A stretch of DNA of 64,000 bases, from the NCBI RefSeq assembly GCF_963678635.1, contig NC_087069.1, positions 51,656,938-51,720,937 on the forward strand, given 5' to 3'. Source of the DNA: Symsagittifera roscoffensis. Lineage: Eukaryota > Xenacoelomorpha > Acoela > Convolutidae. This document shows, one piece after another, positions 11,620-23,059 of the stretch (within the stretch, counting starts at the first letter, position 1; every line of letters starts with the position of its first letter). Both the position numbers and the translations under genes were made by a program. The notes beneath the pieces are model-generated. The model made no database searches. It saw only the letters and a list, made by a program, of their open reading frames with translations, and was not told the DNA's origin.

Positions 11620-12052
11620 TGTTACGTTTGATGATTGTTAATAGATAATTGTTAATGTGTCTGATTGGTTGACTCCAATTGTATAGATGTACTGGTTTAT
11701 GCTTGTGTTTCTTTTTTATTCTATTTTTTCCTTTTTTCGATGAAATTGTATTTGTTTCTGAGTCGGAAAAATATACTGAATCCTGAATTGGATAAGACTG
11801 ATTTATTGAATCTTCTACTTTGTATAGTGCGTCGAGACTACTGACTTCTGAGTCGGAAAATGCGTTTCGGTGTTTTGAAAATCTTTTTCGTGTTATCTGT
11901 CTTTGTTTTCTTTGAATTGTTCTTTTTAGTGATTGCCGTTTTGTGTGAATGTATTCAATTTTTTGTGTATGCGGGGTTATAACAAGATCGTATTTTTGAT
12001 TTTCAATTTGACAATTGTGTATGACGATTGTTTGTTTATTTCCTAGATTTTT
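11597..12052 (-). CDS. ORF0: basic protein upstream of and overlapping gag (copy A)
   Basis: An open frame of about 151 codons with no ATG ends 23 bases inside gag in another frame. The product has an Arg/Lys-rich block (KRQSLKRTIQRKQRQITRKR), two FSDSE acidic motifs and a second Lys-rich block. Copy B keeps the same protein over the visible 120 or so codons, with the same two motifs and the same last residues HSK before the stop. Conserved residues in two diverged copies argue strongly for a real product. With no ATG it may be joined by splicing to an upstream exon. The clustered basic residues suggest nucleic-acid binding or nuclear targeting, but that is inference. Confidence 0.7.
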   Translation of the reverse strand, partial: KNLGNKQTIVIHNCQIENQKYDLVITPHTQKIEYIHTKRQSLKRTIQRKQRQITRKRFSKHRNAFSDSEVSSLDALYKVEDSINQSYPIQDSVYFSDSETNTISSKKGKNRIKKKHKHKPVHLYNWSQPIRHINNYLLTIIKRNNEQPHSK

Positions 12053-12144
12053 TTAATGACATAAGGTTTAAGATGATGGGTGCAAGGTTGTTTGTAAGTG
12101 GTTTTAATTTCCTAGACTGTTAGTCCTTACGATTTTTTGGTTAG

Positions 12145-12660
12145 CTTAGCCTGGGTCTTTTTATTCAGGGTTGGAGAGAAAAGTATATCGATTCCGGAGA
12201 ATGATTTTTACTTTCTCGTGGCTAATATAAGCTAAGGTGTTAACTTACTTAATCTTACTTAGGGGTAGTGATTGTGTTCAAGGGTTGGAGAATAGTAAAT
12301 CGATCCACAAGGTTCAGGTATAATTAGAACGCAAGTAGTTCGTTAGGTACTATTTTAAACTTACTAAGTCTAAGATTATCCTGGGTCGTATAAGAGGAGG
12401 GGTCAAGTGAAGGATGAACAACCGAAGTTCTTCACTGTTTAGCCTAATTTGAATGGTTAGTGTTTGAAAAATTTCTATTAGTCCTGGGTCTTTTGAGAAG
12501 GTTGGAGAGTGAATCGACGTTTGAGGTCGTTAGACACTTGATAGGTGGGTGGGGAAGAACGAAATTGTTCTTTTGATCCAAGGATAAGCCTTGATGATCA
12601 GAATTAAAATTTAGGATAGAAAATTAAATTAGATCCAAGGATAAGCCTTGATGATCTGGT
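12145..12660. repeat. Degenerate repeats in the copy A leader
   Basis: The non-coding leader repeats short blocks. CCTGGGTC with a following GGTTGGAGA and an ATCGAT-like end occurs near 12150 and 12481, with partial copies near 12270 and 12378. A second unit, ATCCAAGGATAAGCCTTGAT, occurs twice near 12577 and 12631. Such repeated leader blocks could be packaging or translation signals, or leftovers of slippage. No long ORF crosses them. Confidence 0.55.
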
Positions 12661-12992
12661 TTAAGATTAAAAAGTTTTTAGATTTAGAAAGTATAAAGTT
12701 TAAAAATTTTAATATAACAATTTGTGACTTTTAGTTTTGATGAAGTTAGTTTAATTATGATGGCTGTTATGTTTAGGTGATGAAGCTGAAACAACAGGAT
12801 ATTTGATGTCTACTAACGATTTATTGTCATGCTACTAATTTTTGTTTTTATTTTGAACAAAGTATTTTAAAATATGTTTTATATAGTACTGCAGTTGAAG
12901 AAACGATTAGTGATGTTTTTATCAATTTTTATTGAACATTAATAATTTATTTAGCGCCTGGTAAATGCATTGAAGATTTTTCTTCAAGAACT

Positions 12993-13226
12993 TTATGTTT
13001 GTGAATGAAAATCTAAATTCATTGCCGGTATAATTCTAAATATAAAAGTTTGTTGTGGCTTTTGCCGTACGATCATGAAACTATTCGGTAAGTTTCTTCG
13101 TAGTCGTATGTCATCTCTTGTCCGAGGTCTGTTTCCAATACGTCGTTGTTCTAGTATTGTTCGGAAGAGTGGTTTTGATCTATTGAGTCGTAGAGACCAT
13201 TCAATTAAATTATTATCGTATAACAT
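12993..13226 (-). CDS. Leader ORF of copy A, 77 aa, Arg/Asn-rich, unknown
   Basis: This is the first long ATG-started frame after the primer binding site, beginning about 70 bases inside it. The product is basic, with several Arg clusters in its middle, and shows no membrane segment or known motif. It lies about 1.4 kb upstream of gag. One possibility is that its ATG feeds a spliced product, since the downstream ORF0 has no ATG; another is a chance upstream ORF. The matching part of copy B lies beyond the window, so conservation cannot be tested here. Confidence 0.35.
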   Translation of the reverse strand: MLYDNNLIEWSLRLNRSKPLFRTILEQRRIGNRPRTRDDIRLRRNLPNSFMIVRQKPQQTFIFRIIPAMNLDFHSQT

Positions 13227-13296
13227 TTCGAATATGTTTTTGTCTATTTTCTAATCTATTTTTTCTAAGCTATTTTGTTTTTTACGGTCTTGTTCG

Positions 13297-13314
13297 AGAC
13301 TTATGGTCGCACCA
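13297..13314 (-). other. Primer binding site of copy A
   Basis: Two bases inside the 5' LTR the minus strand reads TGGTGCGACCATAAGTCT. Its complement ends in CCA and continues upstream as a TTCGAGA-like T-loop, as expected for the 3' end of a tRNA. The TGG start and the distance to the LTR are those of a retroelement PBS. I cannot say which tRNA is the primer. Confidence 0.8.
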
Positions 13315-13316
13315 GA

Positions 13317-13724
13317 TGAGTTAGGTATGGATGTCTAGCTCATAGAGTAATTTCGGATAGGGTACACCGTCTGCTCGTCACCCTATCTTATTTTCGGCCG
13401 GATAGATTCGTGCAACTTCTTAGTCTAATACCGATCCTAATCTTACTCTTATTACTACTAGTCTCAGGGTGTTTAACTAGTCTCTGCTAGGCTCAATAGA
13501 TCTAGAGTATACTGGTATTGTTGCGGCTGCTGAAGTACTCGGGAGAGTCAACTATTTTCTAAGTTAAATTCAAATCTCTCTGGTGCTGAAATTACAAGTA
13601 ATTTCAGCACTTACAAATAAGTGGGTAGTTAGTTAGATGGATTGTGATTGGTTAATATTAAATACTTTACAGTGATTAAATGTCTAAGTAATAAATAATA
13701 AAATGTAGTTTGGATTAGGTTCCA
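13317..13724 (-). repeat. 5' LTR of copy A (408 bp)
   Basis: This block aligns along its whole length with 46779-47188 and the similarity stops sharply at both sides. On the plus strand it starts TGAGTTA and ends GGTTCCA, so in element orientation it runs TGGAACC...TAACTCA, the usual TG...CA LTR form. It lies on the 5' side of gag and a primer binding site follows two bases inside it, which makes it the 5' LTR. A CAAT-like ACCAATCA sequence and a perfect 28-bp palindrome are shared with the copy B LTR. The partner LTR is outside the window, so no target-site duplication can be checked. Confidence 0.9.
13583..13610. promoter_or_regulatory. 28-bp perfect palindrome in the copy A LTR
   Basis: Arms GTGCTGAAATTAC and GTAATTTCAGCAC flank a central AA. 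The same 28 bases occur without change in the copy B LTR at 47046-47073, although surrounding LTR bases differ. It could be a dimeric factor site or an RNA hairpin; the sequence alone does not decide. Confidence 0.7.
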
Positions 13725-15773
13725 ATCTCCATAGAAATCCCTTTTGGAGTTCCACTGAATTTGTTGAGCGTGACTACACAACTTCAAGGACTATCACTAC
13801 CATTGTAGCACGTGCATTCAGAAGGTTTAACAAATCAGTAAGTTTTTTTCGATAGATAAGGTGTGATCATAGTCGTCATTCAATATTTTTTTACCGAAAA
13901 AAGATTGGGTCATGGTCGACATACCATCACAATTGGCCGTCTCAATGTCAATTGCGGGCATTTTTATGACCTTCTATAGACATGACATCCCTGATAACGT
14001 GCTTGACTTCGATATGGTCACAGTATTTCGCAATTCACAGGCCCAAAAAATCAAAGTTGTGCCTACTTTTTGTTTCAAGCATCAATCCAACTAGCGCGTT
14101 TTGCACCCTGCTTTCAAAATCAGCGGTATCGCCGGAAAGGATGTCGTCCAGTTGACAATCAACAACCAAATGCGATGGTGATTTCTTAATTTACAGAAGA
14201 AAAGACAATGATGTGTCGAACATTCTAAGATTTGTTTGATTTGAGCGCAGTCTGTTAGTTTTGTGTTTAAATCAGCCTCGTTCAACTCTTGTCGAGATCT
14301 CTTTATCATTTTGATATACTCGTTTCAACTAATCTCTGGGCTTTCTCATACTTTTCCACTGACGACATGACTGTGCTAACTTCAAAACGGTGTCAAATCT
14401 TCCTCAAGAATCTCTATCATTTTCATCAACCCGTCTTCTAAGTGGACTTGGCCACCATTCATCGTAATTACATTTTCGTTGAATTCTGGGTTCGTTTTCA
14501 CATTCATAGCTAAATATGGCGTTTGGATTTGTCTCGGAATTTGAATGCATTCACTCCACCACATCAAAAACTTTTTCCGACTACGACTTTTTCTACATCT
14601 GATGACTTGAAAACTGGTAATTTCACATTCTTCAACCTAACTTTCATTGTTTCCTTCACTCTTAGTTTTCTCGTTTTGTCTTCTTTTTTTTCAATTTTTC
14701 CCTAAGTCCTTCCTTTTATCGATCACATTTATCTGTCACATTACAACTGTCTATATCTATAATAAACAACTAGCATACGTTGACCACGTTTTATTCTAGC
14801 ATTATCTTTGCTCCAGCATTTTTCAAGCCAGAGGTGAAATGTTACCTTATCAAAAAAAGTTTAAAGCTTCAATTCTTATATTTTTAAATGAAATTCAATC
14901 TGTTTCTTATGACTCACAAAAAATTTATGCCGCATTTTGACATCAATTGAACCAATTTGCAACATCAGTTTTTAGTTTTAGCTTTTTTAGCCAGTTTTTA
15001 GTTTTAGTTTTAACAAGTTTTTAGCTTGAGGTTTAAATAAAGAAAATTTTAGAAGATGAGACGATTAAAATGTTTTACATTGAAACATCGAAAGCGCTAT
15101 GAAAAAAACTCTCTGTTTACTCAAAAAAGACATCAAAAGCAAAATAGAGAATAAAGAATACTTATTACTACCGTTAAACGAAATCAGTTTATTAGCGAAA
15201 ATAGCGCTGTTTTCATTTGAACCGATTTTTGTCCTCTTATGATAAAAACTTGTCAAAAATCTTAATCGACTAATCTTAAATATTTAGATATTTTCAGAAA
15301 ATGCATCAAAAAGTTTCAAAAAGCGTTGATGGCTGAAAATATCATATTGTTTTTGTTGTCTTGCTTTTGAAAAAACTCAAAAAAAGATCAAGTATCACTC
15401 TAATAGAAGTTGGGACGGACCGAGCATATCATCTGGAAAGTGCCAAATCTCGTAATAAAAAACCTGGTAACAATGAAAACTTTCCAATTAAAATTTCAAT
15501 TCATGAGTTAAACGTCAAAATTTCATTTTATGCAGTTCACTCAAAATGTTTGGCAATTTTTTCAAGTTTCTTTCTAGGTAGAAAACTTTTCTGAAACTCT
15601 TCTGATATTTATTGTTGTGCATTATTTCTAGTAATAGCAGTTAGTCCAGTTAGTTCCAAAAGCTTATGTGTTAAGTTTGGATTACAAATCATGAAAATTT
15701 ATACAATTGATTTAAATTTTGAAACAAATGAAGGTTTCATCCATACCACTAGTTTGCTGTTTTCTTTTCATTA
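13725..15773. other. Host DNA next to copy A, no intact gene
   Basis: Between 13.9 and 14.7 kb three short open frames on both strands (13912-14094 plus; 14091-14309 and 14382-14567 minus) lie in less AT-rich sequence than their surroundings. That suggests an old coding remnant broken by frameshifts. I do not recognise its product. The remainder to 15.77 kb is AT-rich with poly-A/T runs. Confidence 0.35.
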
Positions 15774-16100
15774 TTATATTTTGTCTATGCATTGGGACAT
15801 TAAAATGAAACCCCCGATAAGTTTCGGACAATTCAAAATGAGTTGAAAGACTCCTCCTAGAAGCAATTGATCATCAGATGTCCAAATGAGTGGCTCCAAT
15901 AACCAAGAACACAAGATTACAAGAGTTGGAAGAATTCGGGTGACGTCAATAGCAGAAACGAACAAGAGTTTCAACATTTTATCTGCTATTCTATCTAAAC
16001 AGACATTTATTGGAACAGCTAAATAGCGGACCAAATGAGAATTTTGAGATTCCCCCTTCACCAAATTAGAAGACACTTGTCTAAAGGCATTAATTGCCAA
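15774..16100 (-). pseudogene. Possible terminal exon or remnant of a membrane-protein gene
   Basis: A 108-codon open frame without an ATG at its head. It contains two hydrophobic stretches, one around FVSAIDVTRILPTLVILCSW and one around LLLGGVFQLIL. A possible acceptor (ATGCCTTTAG) lies at the start of the frame. The first hydrophobic stretch loosely resembles one in the exon at 16580-17046 and one at 19403-19715, so these may be pieces of one gene or of a decayed family. Identity unknown. Confidence 0.25.
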
Positions 16101-16579
16101 AAAAATTCAGCATTTTCCATCTTCGCGGCTTTATTGCATAAATGTCTCATGTAAATGTAGTCGATGATTGTTTTATGGGTCAATTACGTGGGAAATTGTT
16201 CAAATTACCCTAAATTGGTCTTCCCTTTACCCAAAAAAATGATTACTCCAAATTATTGATCAATTAATAATTGTAATGTTCAAACATTGGTATTTCTAAA
16301 ACTTAAAAATAGATTGTTAATTATTCAAAAAAAAACGTTGAAAATAACTGTGTCCAAAGAATTGCAAAGTAGAATTGTTACTACACATTATTGATTTGAG
16401 TAACACGCGAATAACCTAATTGTGCATATTTAAAAATTTTTTGAACACAGGTTAAAGCAGTTCAAAAAATTATGTTTTTGAAGCCCATAAATAATGAAAA
16501 AGTTTTCCATTTACAAATTCTACCATTAGTTGAAACTGGATATCTAAGTTTTTTCTACAAGACAACTCAATTTTCTTAC

Positions 16580-17046
16580 CACTTCCTACTTTTGAATCTT
16601 GGATTAAGTGGTCGTCGACCCAACACTGTTGTTGTTCGATATGTACCCAAAGCGGAAATAAAAAATCGGCGAAGGTCCCGAAGCTTAGGAGAGCATTTGC
16701 GATGAAAAACCGACCATCGTTCATGGCCGCATAAATTTGCAAGAATCCAACTATGCGAACTAAAAAACTGAACCAGAAATTTTCTGCTGTTTTCTTCGCT
16801 ATTGATCTTCTTAGTTTCACAGTTTCTGTTTTTTTCACAGAATTCGTTTTTTTTTAGACTCGGGTTCGATATTAGAATCCGTTATTTTCTCAGACTCGAG
16901 CTCGATATTTGAATTCGTTATTTTCTCAGAATCTTTTTCGTTCTCTGAATCCGTTATTTTCTTATGAGGCTGTACTTTCCCATCAACCAGTATTTTCGAA
17001 GAATTCGATTCACTCTCAGAAGCCGCCTCTGCGTAAGCCAACTGAT
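16580..17046 (-). pseudogene. Candidate exon: acidic Ser/Glu repeats plus membrane segments, frameshifted
   Basis: On the minus strand an acceptor with a T-rich run ending TTTTTGCAG stands before 17046 and a donor GTG|GTAAGA follows at 16579. Between them the frame encodes imperfect SEKITDSN-type acidic repeats, then a basic linker and two hydrophobic segments (LVRIVGFLQIY and FIANALLSFGTFADFLFPLW). A run of nine A near 16846-16854 breaks the frame; one more base would restore it. That makes it either a recent pseudogene or an assembly error at the homopolymer. No family recognised. Confidence 0.35.
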
Positions 17047-19402
17047 CTGCAAAAAAAAACAGTACATACATTTGCAGTTTCTTTTTTTGACCAAAAAAAT
17101 TCCGTTAAGATTTCTGCTAAAATCAATGACTCAAAACTTTTCTACAAAAATGAAATATCATTTTTTTTACCAACTAAATCAAAAACTTTCATTCCAATAA
17201 GCTAACAACTCATCAATGTATGCTTAAAAGACATGCGTAAACCAAAAAAAAATAAAGACTGACACTGTAGTTTAAAATAAACTAAAAGAAAATTGTTCAC
17301 CTGAGTCCGGAAAAATGTTCACATGATGAATCTAAAAAATTTGGAGATCAGTGCTGCAAAAGAAACATTATGATTTGGTGTAAAAAAGAATTTCCAAACA
17401 AATAACAAAAAATTAGCCGTTCAAAAACCAAAAAAAAAATGAATAAAAAAATTGCATGGGATGAATTTTACATATGTAGTTAGATAATTGGAAGACAAAA
17501 AAGTCTCATAATCGATTTGCTTAACAGTTTCCTGACCGGCAACTATTACGCGACATTCTTACTATTTCTCTCGTTATATCGGCATTACTTGTGCCTTGCA
17601 TGGAGGAAAATATTAAACAGATGCGAAACGGAGCTTCGTACCACTGGCGATACCAAACTACAAGCATAGTTCGTACGAAAAAGAACCATATCACCGAAGT
17701 ATTTAGAAATCGTTGGCTGAAAACCGTGCAAGATTTTTGCAATTCATCGAGAACTCAATTGCAAACATAGAGGTTGCATGCTACACAAACTTCAGTTTTT
17801 TTTTTAAAATTAATAAATGTAAAAGTATACAAAAAAAGCAGCTTTGAACCAAAAATCATGATCGAAAGGTTTCTAAACCCAAAATCCACGACGAAACTTC
17901 AATAAAAACTTTAGATACTTAACAAATTGCATGTTCATGAAGAACAACAGGGCGTATCAAAAGGCACTTGAAAACAAAAATTTCGAAAAAAAAAAACTAA
18001 AATGAAATAGCAAAAAAAAAAATTGAAAGCCTATGAAATCAACTGAATAACATCAATCTTGTCAAATATGAAGCTAATACGCAACGGTAACGTAGCCGAA
18101 CCACACGAAAGAAAAGCACAAAAAAAATAAGAAACCCGTTAGTGAATCAATTACCTTCAACTTCTTTGCCTTCAAAATACTTCCACCAAAAACAACCACA
18201 TTCCTAATTATCGTGCGAGAAATACCTTTGTGACAAAGGTAGACAAACATGGTCGTAGACAAATATCTTCGTAGACAAAAAAGCTCGTCGATATCCTGCC
18301 AAATAATTTTGTAGACAAAACATTTCTGTCGGATGTATGTATGGAAATTTACATTGTAAATTTTGTTTTGGACTAATTTAGAAAAGTTTTAGACATTCAA
18401 ACAATACGTTGTGCCGTCACCTTGAGTTAATTTAAAAAGAAAGTGCTCAAACAAAAATTTGAAAGTAAGATTTTTACGACTGACTGAACACGATCACAAC
18501 AAAAAATCAAACAAGGCATTCGAAAAAAAAAACTGAACACAAATGAACTACAAACAAAAGGTGCTTCAATTTTTTTTTCAAAATGAAAATTTTAGCATCT
18601 TTATAAAAGCGTATTGACAAACGCGAATTGAAAAGTCTTGGAGCGTGTTACGTTCCTAGAATTGAAAACAAACAGCTATTTGAAGAGATTTTCAAAAAAA
18701 AACCTGACAAACGAACCGACAAAAATTGGGACAAAAGCAATCAAGCCCATAAAAACAACAATTTCACAGCTGTAGGATTTGTTTATTAGTAGATTCAGTA
18801 AGACATTAACTGTAAACACAGTAACTCTTAACTGCTTATCACAAGGGTAATAATAAAGTTAGCACAGATATGCGTAGATCTTGCTCTTTAAATTTCAATA
18901 TTTGGGATAGTAAAAAACTTGAAATAAACATTTTAAAGAACTGAAGAGCAAAACAATAGAATTCTTTGAAGTTCTTTTGATAACAACAAAAAATTAAGCA
19001 AACATTTTCCCAATCAAAGCTGGCAGGTGCCAGTGTTAATTGTCAAAAAAAAAGTTATTTTTTTAGTCTCCAAATTGCCAAACAACCGGTTCACATCCGA
19101 AATCAGTTTAATTTACGAAAAAACTATGGACGATTTTTTTTATAGATTTTACCCAGCTGAAACTGACAAAGACAATATCAGGTTATAGTTAGTTGTACTT
19201 GTTTTGAAAGTGCTTGGAAGTTTTTTGACTTACTTGTTGATAAAATTTAATCTGCAGTTATGTCCTGATATGTTTTTCGTACCCAAGTGATCAAAATCAA
19301 TATCAGGTTGTAGTTGTACTTGTTTGGAAATTGTTTAGAAAATGCTTGGAAGTTTTATGTTTTGGTTGCAGATTAAATCTGCAGAACTACCCGGATACTT
19401 AC
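17047..19402. other. AT-rich host DNA without a supported gene
   Basis: Holds one copy of a dispersed 40-base hairpin motif (17616-17655). GTAGACAAA occurs four times between 18238 and 18320. A short minus-strand frame near 18170-18240 has possible splice borders but too little sequence to support a gene. Confidence 0.4.
17616..17655. repeat. Dispersed hairpin motif, copy 1
   Basis: Shares GATGCGAAACGGAGCTTCGT and ACCACTGGCGATAC with copies at 29120-29155 and 36431-36467. The core GCGAA...GAGCTTCG pairs as a hairpin. Flanks are unrelated. Confidence 0.6.
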
Positions 19403-19962
19403 TTTTCTTTCTAGTCACGAAGAAAATGCATGACAGAGAAAGTTCCAGCAGCCAATAGGCAAGTGAAATATAGCCACAAAAGTCCAAGTATCCATAGGCA
19501 TTTTTCATACCGGAATCCCAAGCGATCCATAAAGAATATAGAGCAATCAACGTTATTGAAATACATCGCGAATAAGACGCGATGAGCATAAGAATATAGG
19601 TCCGCGAATGACAATAGTGTAGGTTACAAAAAAACAATAAATTGACACCGAACATTTGGCCGCTGCACAGTTTGATGAACAATTCTTTTTGATCAGGTGA
19701 AATCGGCATCGTCAATTTTTAATTCCTGAATATTGAAAAACTTTGAACACAATTTTTTCTTTATCTCTCTATATCCTTTAAAAAGTATTTTGGACCAATC
19801 GGCAACCACTCGACTATCATTAGGGTTGTTTAGCATACAACTCATCAAACATAAAGTTTCGAAAATAAAAAACAAATTAATACTAGCAGCAGTAATTTGA
19901 AAACATCTAATTATTAAATTTGAAGTTTTAGCGTTATTAGCAGAAAAGTCCGAAAACTTCAT
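19403..19962 (-). pseudogene. Membrane-protein exon(s) or remnant, unknown family
   Basis: Two overlapping minus-strand frames. The upstream one (19693-19962, from an ATG) has one hydrophobic segment. The second (about 19403-19715) has three: QMFGVNLLFFCNL, ISITLIALYSLWIAW and YISLAYWLLELSLSCIFF. It ends at a strong donor, AAA|GTAAGT at 19402. An acceptor-like TATTCAG lies near 19727. A small multi-pass membrane protein is likely if it is expressed, but the frames do not join cleanly, so it may be a relic. Confidence 0.3.
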
Positions 19963-20774
19963 TCATAAATAGCATCACAAACAGATGGCAAATTTGGCGT
20001 TTTTTCATTGTTTGCCGATCTGAGGAAAATTTTGTAATTGAGGGATATTGGATCCAGAAGTTACTATTCTTAGAAAGATTTATTTTGATTTAATATATTT
20101 CAAAACAATCAAAAATATCAAAAACAACGTATCTTCTTAAGTATTCATTTTACCTGAAATTTTCGAGACGAAATCAGATCAATTTGCATCAAAACTAAAG
20201 TTAGGTCAATTATTCTCTTAAAAGCAGTAAAAAAACCTTTAGTTGCAAAGTTAAGATTCATTCTGTTCTATTCTAACTTGAGTTTTGTGTTTTTTTTTTT
20301 CAAACTAGTCAAAACAAGTTTGATTTGTGAAATAATTTTGCATGTCGAACTTTATGCTAGTCGTTTTTTGGCTCGTTGATCTAATAAAAGTATTTTTTGT
20401 TGGTGGTGTCCTCTATGGTTTCCTTGAAACTTATTTGGAATTTTAACTTATGTTTGAAAAGTGAGATTTATAAATTTCCATTTGCTTTTCGTTCAACCTG
20501 GAACAAGTGAAAAAAAACACAGGTGAAAAGGAAAATTGTTTTTACCGGAAATTTTCTCGTGCCCTCATTTTGCAGAAAAAAAACGCAGCAGTAATTAATT
20601 ATGCACTTAGCTAGCAAAGGTTTCGCTATCACAAATTACTATCAAGCATCTTTGAGAGCAACAGCCAACTCAGTTTTAGACACAGAGGAGGAGCTGCGCT
20701 TTGCAAACACTTACGAGAACACGGCCAAAACGCAGCTCTATCTAGTGAAATAAGAAAAAGTAGAAAAAAAGCCT

Positions 20775-20870
20775 CGAATTAGCAAAAATTGGCTATGTGA
20801 AGGATTCAATACTGCGGCCAGGCCATTTTGAGTCTCATGCACTAACCATGACGCCACGGAAGCTAAAATT
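20775..20870 (-). repeat. tRNA-like SINE fragment
   Basis: The minus strand reads a TGGTTAGTGCATGAGAC A-box-like block, then about 30 bases later ATTGAATCC in the place of a B-box. Acceptor arms do not pair, so it is not a working tRNA gene. It aligns loosely with similar pieces near 37.7 and 40.9 kb on the same strand, which suggests a tRNA-derived SINE family. Confidence 0.35.
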
Positions 20871-20999
20871 CCCCAGAAACTATAGCCATCAACAACGAAT
20901 TCTAATACATTGCCAATTCGATGCCGTAAAAGGGACAGCAAAGACAAAAAAAAAACACAATTTAGCATATAAAAACTTGGAAAAATTATATCCAAATTT

Positions 21000-22740
21000 T
21001 ATATAAAATTTATATTTTATAAAATTGCGAGATTCAATGAGTTGGAAAAAGTTTTCTGGAATCGAGGATTTTATCGTTGTACTGCTGTTCGAAACGATTT
21101 TTTTTTTCGGTTCATTCGATGAAAGAAAAGTGCAATCACCTTTCTCAAAAGTGTTAACTTTTTAGTAACTAAATCTTAAAGCAAACGTGACATTGTACTG
21201 CTACATCAGCCTACGGTACACAGTACGACCAGAAACAGAACTTTTATTTGCGACTTAGCTGGGGAAAAAAAGAAGGTTCGTACTTTTACACAAGTGTTAA
21301 AAAATGCAATATTTCGCAACTTTAAAATAACGCAGAAGTTAATGTTTCAGAACAGTTGGAATCAAATGCCACCATTTTTTCTTTTGCCTACAGGTCTACA
21401 GACGAAAAACATCCGTGCATAGTTGTTGAATGGAGGTAATTTATTGAGCGCTGTGTTATGAAAAAATCCCAAGCTTGCATTGTTGTCCTTTATTTAGCTG
21501 TTTTTTCCCTGACAGAACGTTTTTGGATTTCTGACCTAGTTTTCAAACTAATAAAAACTACCTGGAAAAGCTTCAAGGGTTGTAGCAGATAAGATTTTTT
21601 CTCGTCAAGAATTAGAAAAATATTGGTCAAGAATGAATGATAAAAAGAAATGAACAAAAATTATATTTTGAGAGCCGAATTTTGCTGACTAGTTGCTACT
21701 GAATAATGATGATTACAGCAAAAACATAACCGCACACTACTTTCTTGATTCGAAGCTGAGTGATTAAACGTAGCGTTTTCAACTTGGTAGGATGATTAAT
21801 GATTAATCATTATTTTCTTTTGAATTAATCGTCATTTTTGTCTATAACGTAGTTATAAAAACATACTTTTTAGTTGTGACTAGTTCCAATAAAAAGCCAA
21901 ACTCGACAACCAAAAGCAACGCCTAAAAAGTACTTTCTCGTGTTTTAACTACGTTTTATGGTTTTGCTGCTTGGTTTTACTTTTTTCTGTCTATATGCAT
22001 TTAGAAAGTCTTTACGTATACATCATTAAAAACTTCTTCTTTTTTAATTAACTCACGCGAACATCTATTCGAGTTTTCATTGTTTGCTCATGTATTAAGT
22101 GAGAATCACACAACAGAGTCCGACATGTATCAGTCTTTAGAGGTCTCCAATTTAGTTCTTAATTAGTTTCCTGGTGATTCAGTCCTTTGTTTCCGATGAA
22201 ACAATTGGAAAATGTGAAAAACTTGGAACACATTTTGATCATATCTCGGGAATCACGACTCCTCTTCTATTGATCTGCTAATTCTACACGCAGAAAGACA
22301 TAAAAGACTTTTATTAGTAACTTTTTTGCTCTAAAATTTCACATTTTGAGGAGGAACTTAAAAGTATTGTGAAGTTTTTGAGTTTAGGTACCAAAAAAAA
22401 ATTTTTTCTAAAAAGCTAAATTTAATTCAAATTCCTTCTAATCGGAAATTCATTTTCCGAATCGAAGACAAATTTTTGTAATATAGGTCTGGAATGTTTA
22501 ATCTCAATGTTTTTTGCCAGACTTTTTTTTAGAAATTTCACTGTAACAAACAGTAACCAAGTCAGAGATTATCGTATTTGCTTTTTCAAAACCAAAACAA
22601 AACCTCAGACTCTTGATTCAAATTTTCAATACACGCGTCCGGAATAACTGCAACAAAATGTTAAGAAGCTTACAAATTTGGTATTAATAAAGTGAAAATA
22701 TTTTTTGATCGATACAAAATTTTTAAGTGATTACCGACCT
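21000..22740. other. AT-rich host DNA, nothing recognised
   Basis: No frame longer than about 60 codons, no splice-bounded exon and no repeat that I could match elsewhere in the window. Confidence 0.5.
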
Positions 22741-22775
22741 TGGGATTGTAAACGTAGACTGAAACGTTCAATCGG

Positions 22776-22997
22776 TTGCATAAGGTAAATAAAAATGCAG
22801 CTGAAATAACATGTGGCACTTGTGATGCAACAAGCACAGAAAAAACTGATCACTATAATTTTCTATCAAAAGTGAATAACCATAAAACATCTGTTCATTC
22901 AAATGGTCTTAATTTTGACGATCGAAGGGAGAAGCAGATTGATTTCAATCATCGAAAACCTTACAAATGCCCTAATTATTTGAATTTTTTTATTTGA
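22776..22997 (+). pseudogene. C2H2 zinc-finger fragment
   Basis: A 73-codon frame without an ATG at its head. It reads CGTC, then about 25 residues later NHKTSVH, in the CX2C...HX4H arrangement of a C2H2 finger with an enlarged loop. It ends with RKPYKCP, which is like the linker and first Cys of a next finger. Only this fragment is open, so it is probably a decayed exon. A similar remnant lies at 37035-37259. Confidence 0.4.
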
Positions 22998-23059
22998 AGT
23001 TCGAGTTTTGGATCAAAAAATACTCGTTCTAACTGAAAAAAAAATATATAAATTTCATC

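Larger units (their letters stand above)
1..13724 (-). mobile_element. Env-bearing giant Ty3/gypsy-class LTR retroelement, copy A (5' part)
   Basis: In transcription order this minus-strand element has a 5' LTR, PBS, leader, ORF0, gag, protease, RNase H, integrase, two small membrane ORFs, ORFc and the start of env. It runs off the left edge of the window. The order and residues match copy B at 46779-64000 nearly throughout. The coordinate offset between copies is about 52040 at gag and about 51221 in env, so A is some 0.8 kb shorter, mostly because the RT is deleted. Many in-frame stops and frameshifts show that it is inactive. On the plus strand the whole interval is rich in T and G, so the element's sense strand is rich in A and C; this skew ends near the LTR. 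The family call rests on the gag-PR-RT-RH-IN order and the integrase GPY motif. Confidence 0.93.

Noticed and set aside
12145-12660. CRISPR-like array in the copy A leader
   Set aside because: Repeats are degenerate and unevenly spaced, and the context is a eukaryotic LTR element.
18074-18262. Short minus-strand exon with acceptor and donor-like borders
   Set aside because: Only about 25 codons lie between the borders and no neighbouring exon fits, so it stays unsupported.
20738-20995. 85-codon minus-strand frame with hydrophobic residues
   Set aside because: It overlaps a tRNA-like SINE piece and has no splice or start support.
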